Of a stretch of DNA of 13,306 nucleotides, positions 1 to 9,301 are shown one piece after another. Every line of letters begins with the position of its first letter. Position 1 is the stretch's first letter. Both the position numbers and the translations under genes were made by a program. Under the pieces are notes generated by a model. The model was not told the origin of the DNA. It did not search any database and saw only the letters and a list, made by a program, of their open reading frames with translations. The DNA lies in NCBI GenBank assembly GCA_900404475.1, contig OUQQ01000560.1:1-13306 (forward strand), given 5' to 3'. This DNA is from Spongospora subterranea (taxonomy: Eukaryota > Endomyxa > Phytomyxea > Plasmodiophorida > Plasmodiophoridae).

Positions 1-1
1 G

Positions 2-289
2 ATACGAACTCTCGATCCTCCGCTAACTTGCAAACTTGCTACCATAAGTCATTCGACGACGATGTCTAAAACCGCTTATCTCGATCTTACTCTTTCATTG
101 CGGGCAGGAACCGTAAATTTTCGAAACATTGAATGCTATGTCACTGACGAGGACATGGACACCGTTTTAATAGGTAAACCTGAACTTTTCAAGTTAGGAA
201 TCGATCCCGAAACGACTCTAAGCAACCATACATGCTGTTCTATTGTACCAACACAAGTAAACACATCCCAGGTCTCCCATTTATGTTGA
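2..289 (+). CDS. Ty3/gypsy-type retroelement aspartic protease, C-terminal fragment (partial)
   Basis: The frame is open from the left edge, so the coding sequence starts outside the window; the ATG at 62 is only the first internal Met. The segment TAYLDLTLSLRAG..NIECYVTDEDMDTVLIGKPEL...LGID has the pattern of the second half of retropepsins from Ty3/gypsy elements: a beta-strand-rich part followed by the hydrophobic LIG-plus-LGID flap-distal region just before reverse transcriptase. The catalytic D-S/T-G would lie upstream and is not visible. The frame ends at 287-289, and no reverse transcriptase motif follows, so the element appears truncated or interrupted after roughly position 230. It lies on the same strand as the gag remnant at the right edge. 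It could belong to a related element family; the retropepsin assignment is by pattern only. Confidence 0.65.
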   Translation: MRTLDPPLTCKLATISHSTTMSKTAYLDLTLSLRAGTVNFRNIECYVTDEDMDTVLIGKPELFKLGIDPETTLSNHTCCSIVPTQVNTSQVSHLC

Positions 290-756
290 TATACAACAAT
301 CTCGCGTCCTTTTCGCTGCTGCAGACAATAAATTTGGCACGTTGTTGTTTATCGTTATAATGGGCAATTGGTCCCTTGATTCAAATGCCTTGTCCACTGG
401 AGCTCTCCGTTGGCAACAGGACAATAGTATGTGGATAAATCGCGTCATGAAGTTTCCGTTGAATTACTAATATGGGATTGAACCGATGAATCACTTTTCA
501 GTCCAACAACATTATCGATTGACGGCGTCATCCTCTTTATTTCGAGCATCTCTCCATTGATGGACCATCATCAATATTGATGAACGACGTGGAGGTTAAT
601 TGAGATGTTTACCCATCGTGTCGTTGATTTTGATATTGAACATGTCCCTCTGGCATTATTCATTGTATATCAAATCACGTTCAGCTTAATCTGTTAATAT
701 ACCAAGTTTCGGGCAAGATCAGGATTCGTGTCGGATCTCTTGTACAGCATTGATTA

Positions 757-772
757 GATCAGAAATCTGATC
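757..772. repeat. Short perfect inverted repeat
   Basis: GATCAGA and TCTGATC are perfect 7-bp arms separated by AA. It could form a small hairpin or be a dimeric protein-binding site. Function is unknown and a chance origin is possible. Confidence 0.5.
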
Positions 773-790
773 GATTTAATGTGTCAAGGG

Positions 791-810
791 GTAGGTATCT
801 GTAGGTATCT
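791..810. repeat. Tandem duplication of a 10-mer (GTAGGTATCT x2)
   Basis: Two exact, directly adjacent copies of GTAGGTATCT are seen. This is most simply a slippage or duplication scar in non-coding DNA. Confidence 0.8.
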
Positions 811-1135
811 TCAAGACGTGCCAGAATGGCAATTTAACCTTCAAAGCGTCACATCTTGACAGTTGTTCAACTCTGACCAGGCCTTGGATTCTCTCATCGA
901 TTTTTCCGCGCGAAAACAATACAACGACTTTACTATTCGTTGCCATTAGGACCTGCTCGTTTTTGTGAATCGACAACGAACGCGGACCACGAGACATTTT
1001 CTGATTAGGATCGATCGTACACCAAATGGGGGACCCGCTCAATTTATGGTTTTATGGGTACCTAATGCGGTTTTATGGTTAAAGGGCAATTCAGTTATCA
1101 CCTCATCGTTCAAGGAAGACGGTGCCGTGTTGATC

Positions 1136-2169
1136 ATGGATCACCTGCAAGATCAATTCCTGGTCAATGTATTCGTGGCCAACACATTATCATTCGTGAC
1201 GTCAATCGGATTCACCGTCCAACTTGCCTATAATACCTGGTTCCGGGATAAGAGCAAGCCACGATTAGTTGTTATTGAGTTGGCTGTTATTGACTTCATC
1301 ACAAGCGCCATGGCCGCTTTTGCCCTCTTCCTCCCTTTTATCGACACGTCATTCTGTCCATATTTTCTCTTTGCCGAAACAATGTGTATGTGGATTGTTG
1401 TTGCATCGCCGTGTATCTGGTCATGATTGGAGTAATTCAGATACGAATGCGACCCATCAGCTATTTCTTAATCGGGTTGCTTGCGTGTTCTACAACCTTC
1501 ATCCCAAAATTCAGAACCGATTGAGCATTGCTCTAATGGTATTTGTGTATTATCTCAGGGGAACGCTTTCTCATTGCAGAGATCCATCAGGTATTCTATT
1601 TAGGAGGGATCGCATCGACCCTGAGTCAGACCATCTTCAATATAACAATAATAGCGATGCCAACAGCAAGGAATGAGCTCACCTGTGTATTTGAGATATC
1701 TAACCCAACAGGGATCGCTGGCGCCATCACTCACCTGGTTACTGGATTGGCCCTTTTATCCCTGATATTCTCCTCCATCTATATGTTGACAAAAGGTGTC
1801 TCGGGATTTATAGAGTTTCGTAAACAATCGGCCAAGACGACTGCGGATAACAAATCGACATTTTTATTGCTGAAGTTGGTGTTCGTGAAGATGGGTCTTG
1901 ATCTGGTTCTAATATTATATGATGGACTATCAATATTCCTGGGATTACATGTTGAGGACGTCAGGTTCACTGTTCGTGTTATCACACGATTTGTGTCGTT
2001 CGCTCTAGCGACCATCATAGTCATGAAGATTTCGGCTAAAACCAAGTTGGTTCAAACTGTGTTGACGAGCAAGATGGGGCCACGTTTTAATACAAGTTCC
2101 GACGCTGGTGGACAAAAACTCACCGTTAGCAATACAGGTAATGAAAATCAAACCGATGCAAGAATATAA
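1136..2169 (+). CDS. Probable seven-transmembrane (GPCR-like) protein, splice structure unresolved
   Basis: I do not recognise the family. From the ATG at 1136 (MDHLQDQFLVNVF...) the frame gives two hydrophobic segments: FLVNVFVANTLSFVTSIGF, then LVVIELAVIDFITSAMAAF ending in FLPFI. The coding signal then shifts frame around 1385-1400 to VYLVMIGVIQIRM and SYFLIGLLACSTTF, which look like TM3 and TM4. It continues in that same frame from about 1559 to the stop at 2169 with three more segments: AITHLVTGLALLSLIFSSIY, LVFVKMGLDLVLILYDGL and VITRFVSFALATIIVMKI. A hydrophilic Ser/Thr/Asn-rich tail follows. A phase-consistent model is exons 1136-1385, 1433-1486 and 1559-2169 (304 aa), but the 1386-1432 intron removes most of the TM3-like segment, so a frameshift is equally possible. 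The seven-helix layout with a long second extracellular loop and an R-rich loop after TM3 resembles a GPCR. It converges on the cupin gene downstream. Confidence 0.5.
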
Positions 2170-2652
2170 ATATTTCTAGAACATCACATTGTGTTGAAGT
2201 GCACAAGTAGTCTAACCTGTCATCTTTTGACTAGATCCAGATTTTTCTGAATCAACTCCAAGGACAAATGTACAGTAAATCCATTTTCTTCCAATTTGAA
2301 CGGCAGATGGTGATGCATTCCCCCTGGATTTTGAGCGACTCAAAACATCATTGGTTTTTAGCACAGCTCTGTTTAACCGACGAAACCTGCTCGTTGCCAT
2401 GAAAAGTAGACAGGTTCCCCCAGAAAAACCATCAACGCTAATATGAATTTTACCACCCCTGGTCGGTTTGTGTCATGGCGACAGGCGCGTTGATCTCATG
2501 TGATTCGACAAGAATCACCACTATCTCACTACAATTTCATCACAAGTACAACAAGGAGAGACAGGTCCATGAATTGATTTTAAAAATCACCAGGGTTTTA
2601 TAAGCTATTTTCATGCACCACACTCTGGTGACTTTTGCCCTATTACGCGGGT
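2170..2652. other. Convergent intergenic region between membrane-protein gene and minus-strand cupin
   Basis: This is the tail-to-tail spacer that should contain the 3' ends of both neighbours. No canonical AATAAA is evident for the cupin gene; a TTATAAAA variant lies downstream of its stop. A minus-strand frame of 62 codons (2400-2212) has an Arg-rich beginning and a coding-like look, but no family match and no visible splice partner, so I do not call it a gene. Confidence 0.5.
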
Positions 2653-3759
2653 TTAGTTCTTCCCACGACCAGGTTTGCCAAGCTTGCGTTTACCTGGGCC
2701 AGCATTGCCTTTTTTACCGCCATTTTTAGCGACAGCTGATGACACTGCCTTGGCGGCCACTGTCTTCTTCACAGCTGGAGCAGCGGTTGATTTCTTTGCT
2801 GGAACATCATCCTCCTTTGACGATGAACTTGACGACGCTTTGGCCGGGGCAGCAGTCTGTTTAGCTTGAACCGATGTAGCTGGAGCGTTGCCTCCCCCAT
2901 TACCGCATTTGGCCTTGCACTGAGATATTAAACCGGTCAACGGATTGACGTTTTTGTTGGCTTTGGCGGCAGCTAATAGCTGAGCGGCATCGGCATTTGA
3001 CACTTGGAATAAAGCAGCAATGTCATTGGCATTCATGTTGGCGAGATTGGCTTCTGGAATATCAGCTTTGGCCAATGTACTGGACACAGCTGCAAAGAAT
3101 TGACCAGGAACACAACCCTGGTTAATCTCGAAATGAACCCTAATGGCAATGGCAATTATTGAGACAATGGATAACGATCATTGGTAATAACGATTATTAA
3201 CAATAACCAGCACAACAGATAACATGACCATTCAGCGCCTTTCATGATGGTAATTGGCCATCGAAAACCGGCGACCAGAACAAACATGAACATGACGTTT
3301 TGAAAATCCATCCCAATAAAATAAATAGAGTTGATTGCCTACGTACATTCCCTTTGGAAAGAACGTCCCTTGGTCGAACCCAACATCGTTGAGTAGAATT
3401 GGTTTGCCATCGCGGACGACTCCAACAGATGATACCCCCGTTCGTCCAAGTATGAATTCTGGTGCTGTTGGTGCAACATGCAATGCGCTTGCCGAACAAG
3501 GTGCCAAATCCACAACACGATATTGAATCTGTTCAAGCTCCAACAACAAATCCAAGGCGGGCATTTCCTTCTCAGTTAATGGTCGTTGTCGGACACCAGC
3601 AACGGTTGAATCGCTCGTTGGATTGTTGAAGTCATAGACGAAATCGGCGGCTTTAAATACCTGTCTCTGCTTGACCATCGACAATGTGTTTGGAACTGCG
3701 GGGGCGGCGGCGGACGCCATCGATAGTATTGCAATCAACAATAGTGAACAGGTCAACAT
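2653..3759 (-). CDS. Secreted spherulin/germin-type cupin with degenerate metal site and Lys/Ala-rich basic tail
   Basis: Two exons, 3759-3347 and 3139-2653, joined across a GTACGT...TTAG intron (3346-3140), give 299 aa. Residues 1-17 form a signal peptide (hydrophobic LLLIAIL, then ASA). The family block FVYDFNNP is at 40-47, then RPLTEKEMPALD, APCSASALHVAPTAPEF (86-102) and FFPKGMVHFEIN (133-144). In the cupin fold, motif 1 should supply His, His and Glu, and motif 2 the last His. Here H94, E101 and H140 remain, but the second histidine is Ala96. A helical C-terminal block ends in CKAKCG (Cys212 and Cys216), matching the paralogue. About 80 further residues, rich in Lys, Ala, Ser and Gly and ending in a Gly/Arg/Lys cluster, are absent from the paralogue. 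The splice is supported because it restores the conserved G-M-V-H-F-E order. Loss of a metal ligand suggests a binding or structural role, not an enzymatic one; this is inferred. Confidence 0.83.
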
Positions 3760-4011
3760 GATGAATATTGAAATGAGGACAACAACCTATTGGAATACGC
3801 TTAACATTGCCACCATTATTCCAGAAGGCAAACGAGAATGTCTCTTGATGAATCCGATTGTTTCCAGATGGAAATGCAAATGGAATCGGAACAATAATCC
3901 AGAACAAAGGAACTGCTTTTGCTGGAGGATTCTAGAAATTCCGAACGATATTCCGAATGGACGATGTCCCGGTATGACACCAAACCAGGGTATTCATTTC
4001 TAAAATTGATC
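3760..4011. promoter_or_regulatory. Shared divergent promoter region of the two cupin genes
   Basis: 252 bp separate the start codons of the two oppositely oriented cupin paralogues, so both promoters and 5' leaders must fit here unless a leader intron lies further away. A CCAAT-type pentamer in reverse (ATTGG, within CCTATTGGAATA near 3787-3798) is present. I see no clear TATA box. Frames open through the region on both strands lack family features and overlap the leaders. Co-regulation is inferred from geometry alone. Confidence 0.5.
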
Positions 4012-4907
4012 ATGAACTCACTGATGATATTGGGGGTTATTGTGGCGAGCATGGCCTTGGTTGCCCATGGGCAGAATCAAGGCCAAACGCCTGAGTTTTT
4101 AAAGTCGTTGCAGGCCAGACGTGTCACTGATCCAGGGGCTTTCTTCTACGATTACAACAAACCGACGTTCGTGGTGAAAGGCGCTGGTGGTCAAGTACGC
4201 CCGTGCTCGATTGATGAATTGCCAACATTGGCTGGCCAAGGTATTATCATTGATGCTATTGTATGATATCTATGAGATATTGGTGCAGGAATATCGTTAT
4301 CTATTGTTGATATGGATCCATGCTCTATCAATCTCCCTCATGTAGGTTATTTCACCCTTTGGCCAATGCTAATCGCCTATCTCCCAGCGAACTATCAATT
4401 TTAATGCCGATATAGATTCATCCTCGCGCAACCGAATTCCTGTTCATTAGCAAGGCCGACGCCCTGCCCATGTCGATTGGGTTTATTGAAGAAAACGGAG
4501 GTCGGATAATAAACAACGAAGTGAAGACGTTGGAGGCGTCAATTTTCCCAATGGCCATGGTCGGAAACAATTGCCATTATTACATCAACATGCTAAAAAA
4601 CCAGTTTTCATAGGTTCATTTTGAGTTCAACCCAAGTTGCGAAAAACAGCAGTTCCTGGCAGCATTCAGCAGCGTATGTCATGATGGGATCTAATGGACC
4701 TGTAGTGCTAATGGCGTTTGGATTTGTCAGGATGACCCAGGTGTTGATACATCGTCGACAGCTGTTATGAAGATGCCTCCCGTGGCCGTCGCAAGCACAT
4801 TCCAGATATCAATTGCTGAGGCCCAGGCTCTGATTGCCAAACAGCTGGGAAATAACGGGCCATTCCCAGGTGAGGCCGAATGCAAGGCACGATGCGGGAT
4901 TAAATAA
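4012..4907 (+). CDS. Secreted spherulin/germin-type cupin, metal site intact
   Basis: Five exons (4012-4240, 4289-4341, 4416-4559, 4614-4673, 4731-4907) with GT-AG introns of 48, 74, 54 and 57 nt give 220 aa. Introns 2-4 contain TGCTAA branch-like motifs. Residues 1-20 form a signal peptide. The domain block FFYDYNKP is followed by the Pro-Cys-Ser-Ile-Asn-Leu-Pro-His segment, which splices straight into IHPRATEF (95-102). The metal ligands H94, H96, E101 and H144 (VHFEFN) are all present. The usual PxG turn before the last His is replaced by PMA. A ..FSSDDPGVDTSS.. block and a C-terminal helix ending in CKARCGIK (Cys213 and Cys217, probably a disulfide pair) complete the family layout. Each splice restores a conserved family motif. 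The start at 4012 was preferred over an upstream in-frame ATG (3919) because it puts the signal peptide at the N-terminus. Related proteins are extracellular, with roles from structural spherulation proteins to oxidase-like cupins; the substrate is unknown. Confidence 0.88.
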
Positions 4908-5231
4908 TATGGCATCGGTGACGACGGATGTGCAATAAATGCAGATATAGTGAATGTTGTTGATCAATAAACACAACTCCTTTCGAACTGGGTGCTTCGT
5001 CATCGACGTTAGAACAATCAGAGGGAAACTTTGAAAAATTATAAACCATGAAAATGTGCTATTGACGAAAAAAGGATGGAATAACAATCACGGATGAAAT
5101 TTCATAAAATGAGTAATTTTACACTCAACGTAGAGGCGCATGCTGCTGCGTATAATGGTTTCCATAAAAGGTCGAGCGGACATGAAAGCAACAACAATGC
5201 AACTTCAAAGAGATTGGTTTCCGGTGTATCA
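4908..5231. other. Convergent spacer between plus-strand cupin and glutamine synthetase homologue
   Basis: A 324-bp tail-to-tail region that holds the cupin polyadenylation signals. A plus-strand frame at 5094-5393 runs into the last exon of the neighbouring gene on the opposite strand and is not a gene. I see no canonical AATAAA for the minus-strand gene. Confidence 0.6.
4934..4971 (+). terminator. Polyadenylation signals of the plus-strand cupin gene
   Basis: AATAAA occurs at 4934-4939 and again at 4966-4971, 27 and 59 bases after the stop codon, on the coding strand. Placement is typical of a eukaryotic 3' end. Confidence 0.6.
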
Positions 5232-8200
5232 TCATGTCATCTCAAAATATCGTTGTCGTTCCCAATCAGTGACAGAGTCTGCGAAGGCATCGTATTCCTG
5301 ACGATAGAACGTGGCGTAATGGTCAACGACATGATCCCCAAAAGCACGTCGGGTGAATGGACTGGCGGCGAAGAGGTCGATGGCTTGCTGTAGAGATCGA
5401 GGGACACGGGCGATTTGTTGCGCCTCGTAAATATTACCGGTGAAACACGGAGGCGGCTCGATCCTTTCATTTATTCCAGCAAGACCGCTCGCCAATGACG
5501 CGGCAAATACCAGATAAGGATTAACATCGGCTCCTAACAAAGCCATCAGATCGTTCAACAATAGCAGATGATCACAAAGCAGTAAAGAATCATGGACAAA
5601 AGTTGAGAAAAACGGGGATGTAACGAAGACAATAGGGATGCCCAGAGAAGATGATCATCTAAACGACCAAAAACAGCCTTGCAAGACCCAATCACGGTTT
5701 ATAAACTTGCAACACAAAAAACGTTGCGAATGAACTATTCTACAAACTATGGAATTGGGAGGAAAACAAAACCAAAAACAAAACAGTTGCAAATATTATA
5801 TGCGGTATTGAAACCCTAACCAGGAATCCGGCATTCGATGCGCAGGCTCTTGCCTTTACCAACAGCACGATACCCTGCAGTACGGTTATCATACGACCCT
5901 GTGAAAACAATTGCGATTAGCAAATGATAGTAACAGCAGCACGAGGCCGCATATTGCGGATATGAACTGTTAACAAAACATATCGTGAGTGGAACAAAAA
6001 TGGAATCGCATATGGAAATGTGCTCTAAATGGTAAACAAATTACATGCTAGACGGGTCGGAGCCCAGGATGAGGTCTGGAAGCGCTTGTAAGAATTTACA
6101 GTGGGAGCATAAAACGGCATACAATCCGGAGTGTACTTCAGCCACCCTATGTAGGACAAGAAGATCCCATTGTTAAAATAGAGTCAAAGACGACCGGTCA
6201 CAACGTGCTTCAGGGCAAAACAGCGCAGCGTTGAATTTTAAAAGGTGAGTATCAGAGAAGTCAAACGATCATTGATCAACTCAGAAAAATGAGAAACACG
6301 ACTGAAGAATGTTTACCTGCAAGAAACCACCTGAATTCGTCTGAGCACTTGATGCCGTCGAGATCATGATCCCCAGCAAATGCGTTAGCAGTCGGGCGAC
6401 CATCATCGTCCTGTTTCCATAGACTCATGTGAACATGACATCCACTGCCAGTCACGTCTGTAAAAGGCTTGGCCATGAATGTCACGCTGCAACCTTTGGC
6501 ATCAGCAATCTCCTTGAGACACTGCTTATAAATGACGTGTCGATCGCTCATCATCTGGAACCATGAGAAGATTCAAATATATTTCTTCATCTCAAACCTC
6601 AAAAATTGATGAACCGAGTTTGAATAAAGGGCAGTTAAGCAAACGACGAAAAATCAACAAAACAAGTTTACAAGTGGGTCCGCATATTTGACGTTGAGTT
6701 CGTGTTGCCCAACTCCAGCTTCACCTTTGCTATTCTCGACTGGGATCCCGGACAGCCTGAAATCCAAATCAGACACCTGCATTTGATACATTGTGCGATC
6801 GCTTGCGTCATTACCGAAGGTGCTTCCGAAATTCAGCAGTGAGATCTTCTTCCCGAGCAGTCTGTAATAAGTGATAATCTTCAACGTGGTTTGATACAGG
6901 GTCGATTGACGATTTCTGGTATCCTGGAGAAAAAAACAATCAGCAACAGATGAGAATAGATACAAGAGTAAAACTTGTTGAACTTGGTGGCCGATCCACA
7001 GAGACATGTAAAAACCTGAAATCAAGACTGGAGAAATATCAACGACATAGAAACGAGTGCAAATTGGTTGAGGTGTAACATAGGACATGTTGAATGACCT
7101 GCTTTGAAGGCAGCGTTGTACGACGTGCGATATTGATAATACTCCAACTCTACAGTAAATCAGATTGGCTAAATTTGACCGATGACAAGGAATATGAGCA
7201 GACCTGTGGCTGCTAGAACACCAAACCCTGAGGTCTCAGCGGCCGTGATCTGCCGGCGAATTATAGAACGAGGAGCGAATGGAACTGGGCCATGAGTGGC
7301 GTTATTGTAATGAACATCGCATACGACAAGCGCTGTGCGATCAAGCCAAGATGCTTGACGCAAACTCGACAAATCCGGAATCAGATGCATATCTCCATAT
7401 CCTGACAAGGATATAAGGGTCAAAGATAATGTTTTCGATGGTGGAATCACATCTGTGAGCTTAATCTACCGTAGAAAGGCACAACAAAAAGCAGCACGTG
7501 AAACCAATTGGACCAAATTTAACGATATGATAAAACTCAATAATTCAAGACCCAAGATTCATTTGGATGAACTGAAACAGGAGAAATGATAAATGTAATG
7601 CTGGACAGCTAAAATTGAACCAAGCAGCAAGAAAAGAATGGGTGGTAAACCTTTCTCCCAATTAGCAAACGCCATTCCTTGAATTGGGGTCATATTCATA
7701 TCACATGCGAGCAGATAATCGCCTAAGTGAAGATCTAATCAGGCATCGACAGTAGTCATCATTGATTGGTTTATACAGACAGCAGTGAGTCCCGTTATTC
7801 AAGCAATCATCTACAAAGAAGCCAGCGTCGAATCGTTTTCCCATTAAACGCCCATATATATCAGTGAATCCAACAATAACACTGCGAATCTCGTCTTCTG
7901 CGAAAGGAAACAAATATGTGATTACGCGAAAACTTCAAAATACGCGAATGTAAAAACCAACTCCCATAAATCAATAATGGAGTAGTTTGACTACAATCAA
8001 TATAAGATGGGTGGGCTTGAAGGAATTTGTGACAAGAATCAGGCATAGAGAATATACAAACAACCGCGTCAGCCAACAATATTTCGAACAGAATAATCGC
8101 AACCTTTCGACCTCAATTTAGCGCGTAATCTTACTCTTTACTAATGCAGACAGTTCATTGACAGTTAAGTGCCCGAGAGGCGAAGCTCCAGGAAGAACAG

Positions 8201-8270
8201 CTTTGGCAAAAGATCTCGACCAATGGCGAGACGAAGGAAGCAGCCTGCGATGAAGTAGCGCCACAAACAT
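5232..8270 (-). CDS. FluG/type I-like glutamine synthetase family protein with N-terminal mitochondrial presequence
   Basis: Eleven exons: 8270-8135, 7897-7781, 7722-7651, 7401-7204, 7149-7099, 6923-6815, 6756-6672, 6554-6317, 6146-6045, 5898-5821, 5533-5232. All junctions are GT-AG and phase-consistent; the product is 495 aa. The family ligates an amine (ammonia or an alkyl amine) to a gamma-carboxyl using ATP. The N-terminal beta-grasp part reads VIVGFTDIYGRLMGKRFD (52-69), followed by WEKGYGD. Catalytic features are intact: ATELE (173-177), ENSKGEAGVGQHE (235-247), GSGCHVHMSLW (292-302), NSYKRF (353-358), YDNRTAGYR (372-380) and RIECRIPGADVNPYL (389-403). The protein ends in the usual WERQRYFE. 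Residues 1-25 carry six Arg, one Lys and no acidic residue, as in a mitochondrial targeting peptide. The start is the first ATG after an in-frame stop. This group includes fungal FluG C-termini, lengsin and gamma-glutamyl-polyamine synthetases, so the true substrate may not be ammonia. Confidence 0.94.
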
Positions 8271-8617
8271 GATGTCTTGAGAAAGGTGTCTGGCGAATCT
8301 TGAGTTCAGCCGAAATTAGGGCATAGAAAGAGGCCCCGGACGGGTACAGGTAGACTGTGGTGGGCTGCGCCATCCACTTACCGTAAATCCAAATCAACAG
8401 ACACATTTGAAGGGTGTCTGCAAAACACTCACTGCAAATTACAGTAAGATGACAACAAGTGATGGGTATTTGACTTGGTTGAGGTTGCCAACCGTTTTGA
8501 CCAACAGCAAACAAATGTCCAAAGAGAGTCGAGAACTGGCGTTAGACACGTACGATAACCCCTACACCATGCAGACTTGCCGATGTTATTGACACCCTAA
8601 CAAGACTTGTTGTCAGA

Positions 8618-8626
8618 AAACCCTAA
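8618..8626 (+). promoter_or_regulatory. Telobox-like nonamer AAACCCTAA
   Basis: Exact AAACCCTAA about 350 bp upstream of the start codon at 8270. Similar CCCTAA/TTAGGG boxes bind telobox or Tbf1-type factors in plants and fungi. The role here is speculative. Confidence 0.3.
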
Positions 8627-9005
8627 ATATCGCGCGATTTCAAGGAATTCGGAGGTTGCACCGGTGCTAGAAGCCAACCGAGATCCACACACCATGTGTT
8701 CGCGAGCGCTTCAAGAAATATCGAACGCGTTGAATTGTCGTTTTTACGTTTGTAATCGGGTTCATGTTATAGTCATCATAAAATTGCTATAAGGAACATA
8801 TCTGGGCGTTTTTGTTGTTTTTTGTTCGTGCCGTTAATCGTACAACTGTCATGCCCGTTGCAATCTAAGGTCAATCTACCAGACAATTCACGAATACCAA
8901 AGGCTGAAAAAGGCGTGTTCAGTTTTTAACAACTCACGATCAAGGGCAATCAAGACTTTACGTCCGCGAGCATGGTCAAAGCTGAGATGATATAGCGAAA
9001 TCCTG

Positions 9006-9014
9006 TTAGGGTTT
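9006..9014 (-). promoter_or_regulatory. Telobox-like nonamer AAACCCTAA (minus strand)
   Basis: The plus strand reads TTAGGGTTT. It is inverted relative to the copy at 8618-8626 and lies in the same intergenic region. Confidence 0.3.
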
Positions 9015-9295
9015 GATCTCACCAATATCGACATTCACAACCCGATGCAGATCGCCCAGCCCTTCATCCAAATCTACGCCTCTACAGTTCTGGCTCCCCG
9101 AAGAGTCTATTCAGTATCCATCTGAGATACTCCATCGCCTTTAAAGTGCTCCTTGAGTATAAAAACTCATTCGGAGACAGCATTGTCATTTGCTTAGACC
9201 TTACATCAACGCGTTTAGTCGGGCCAGATGAGCCATTTTGATTCTGCATGTCAGAACATTCCTGTTGATGTACGAAAAAATAATCGATTTTAGTT

Positions 9296-9301
9296 TTTAT
9301 T
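9296..9301 (-). terminator. Polyadenylation signal of the RSPH3 gene
   Basis: AATAAA on the minus strand, 37 bases past the stop codon at 9341-9339. Its position supports this exon being the true 3' end of a transcript. Confidence 0.6.

Larger units (their letters stand above)
290..1135. other. Gene-poor stretch between retroelement fragment and membrane-protein gene
   Basis: I see no convincing coding region on either strand. Neither reverse transcriptase nor integrase motifs continue from the protease fragment. An 88-codon minus-strand frame at 1042-776 has no recognisable family signature. The stretch contains a perfect tandem 10-mer (791-810), a 16-bp palindromic element (757-772) and two spaced copies of GGTTTTATGG (1048-1057 and 1069-1078). 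It presumably holds the promoter of the gene that starts at 1136, but no clear TATA or CCAAT arrangement stands out. Confidence 0.5.

Noticed and set aside
776..1042. Minus-strand 88-codon frame beginning MSGSPIW
   Set aside because: It has a somewhat coding-like composition but no recognisable family motif and no consistent splice partner, and it overlaps a region with short duplications. Not enough to call a gene.
2212..2400. Minus-strand 62-codon frame with an Arg-rich N-terminus
   Set aside because: It could be an exon or a short mitochondrial protein, but no homology pattern, flanking exon or polyadenylation signal supports it.
5094..5393. Plus-strand 99-codon frame
   Set aside because: Antisense shadow of the last glutamine synthetase exon.
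8155..8514. Minus-strand 119-codon frame over the first exon of the glutamine synthetase homologue
   Set aside because: It is an alternative frame of the same strand; the frame with the presequence and the conserved N-terminal motif splices cleanly into exon 2.
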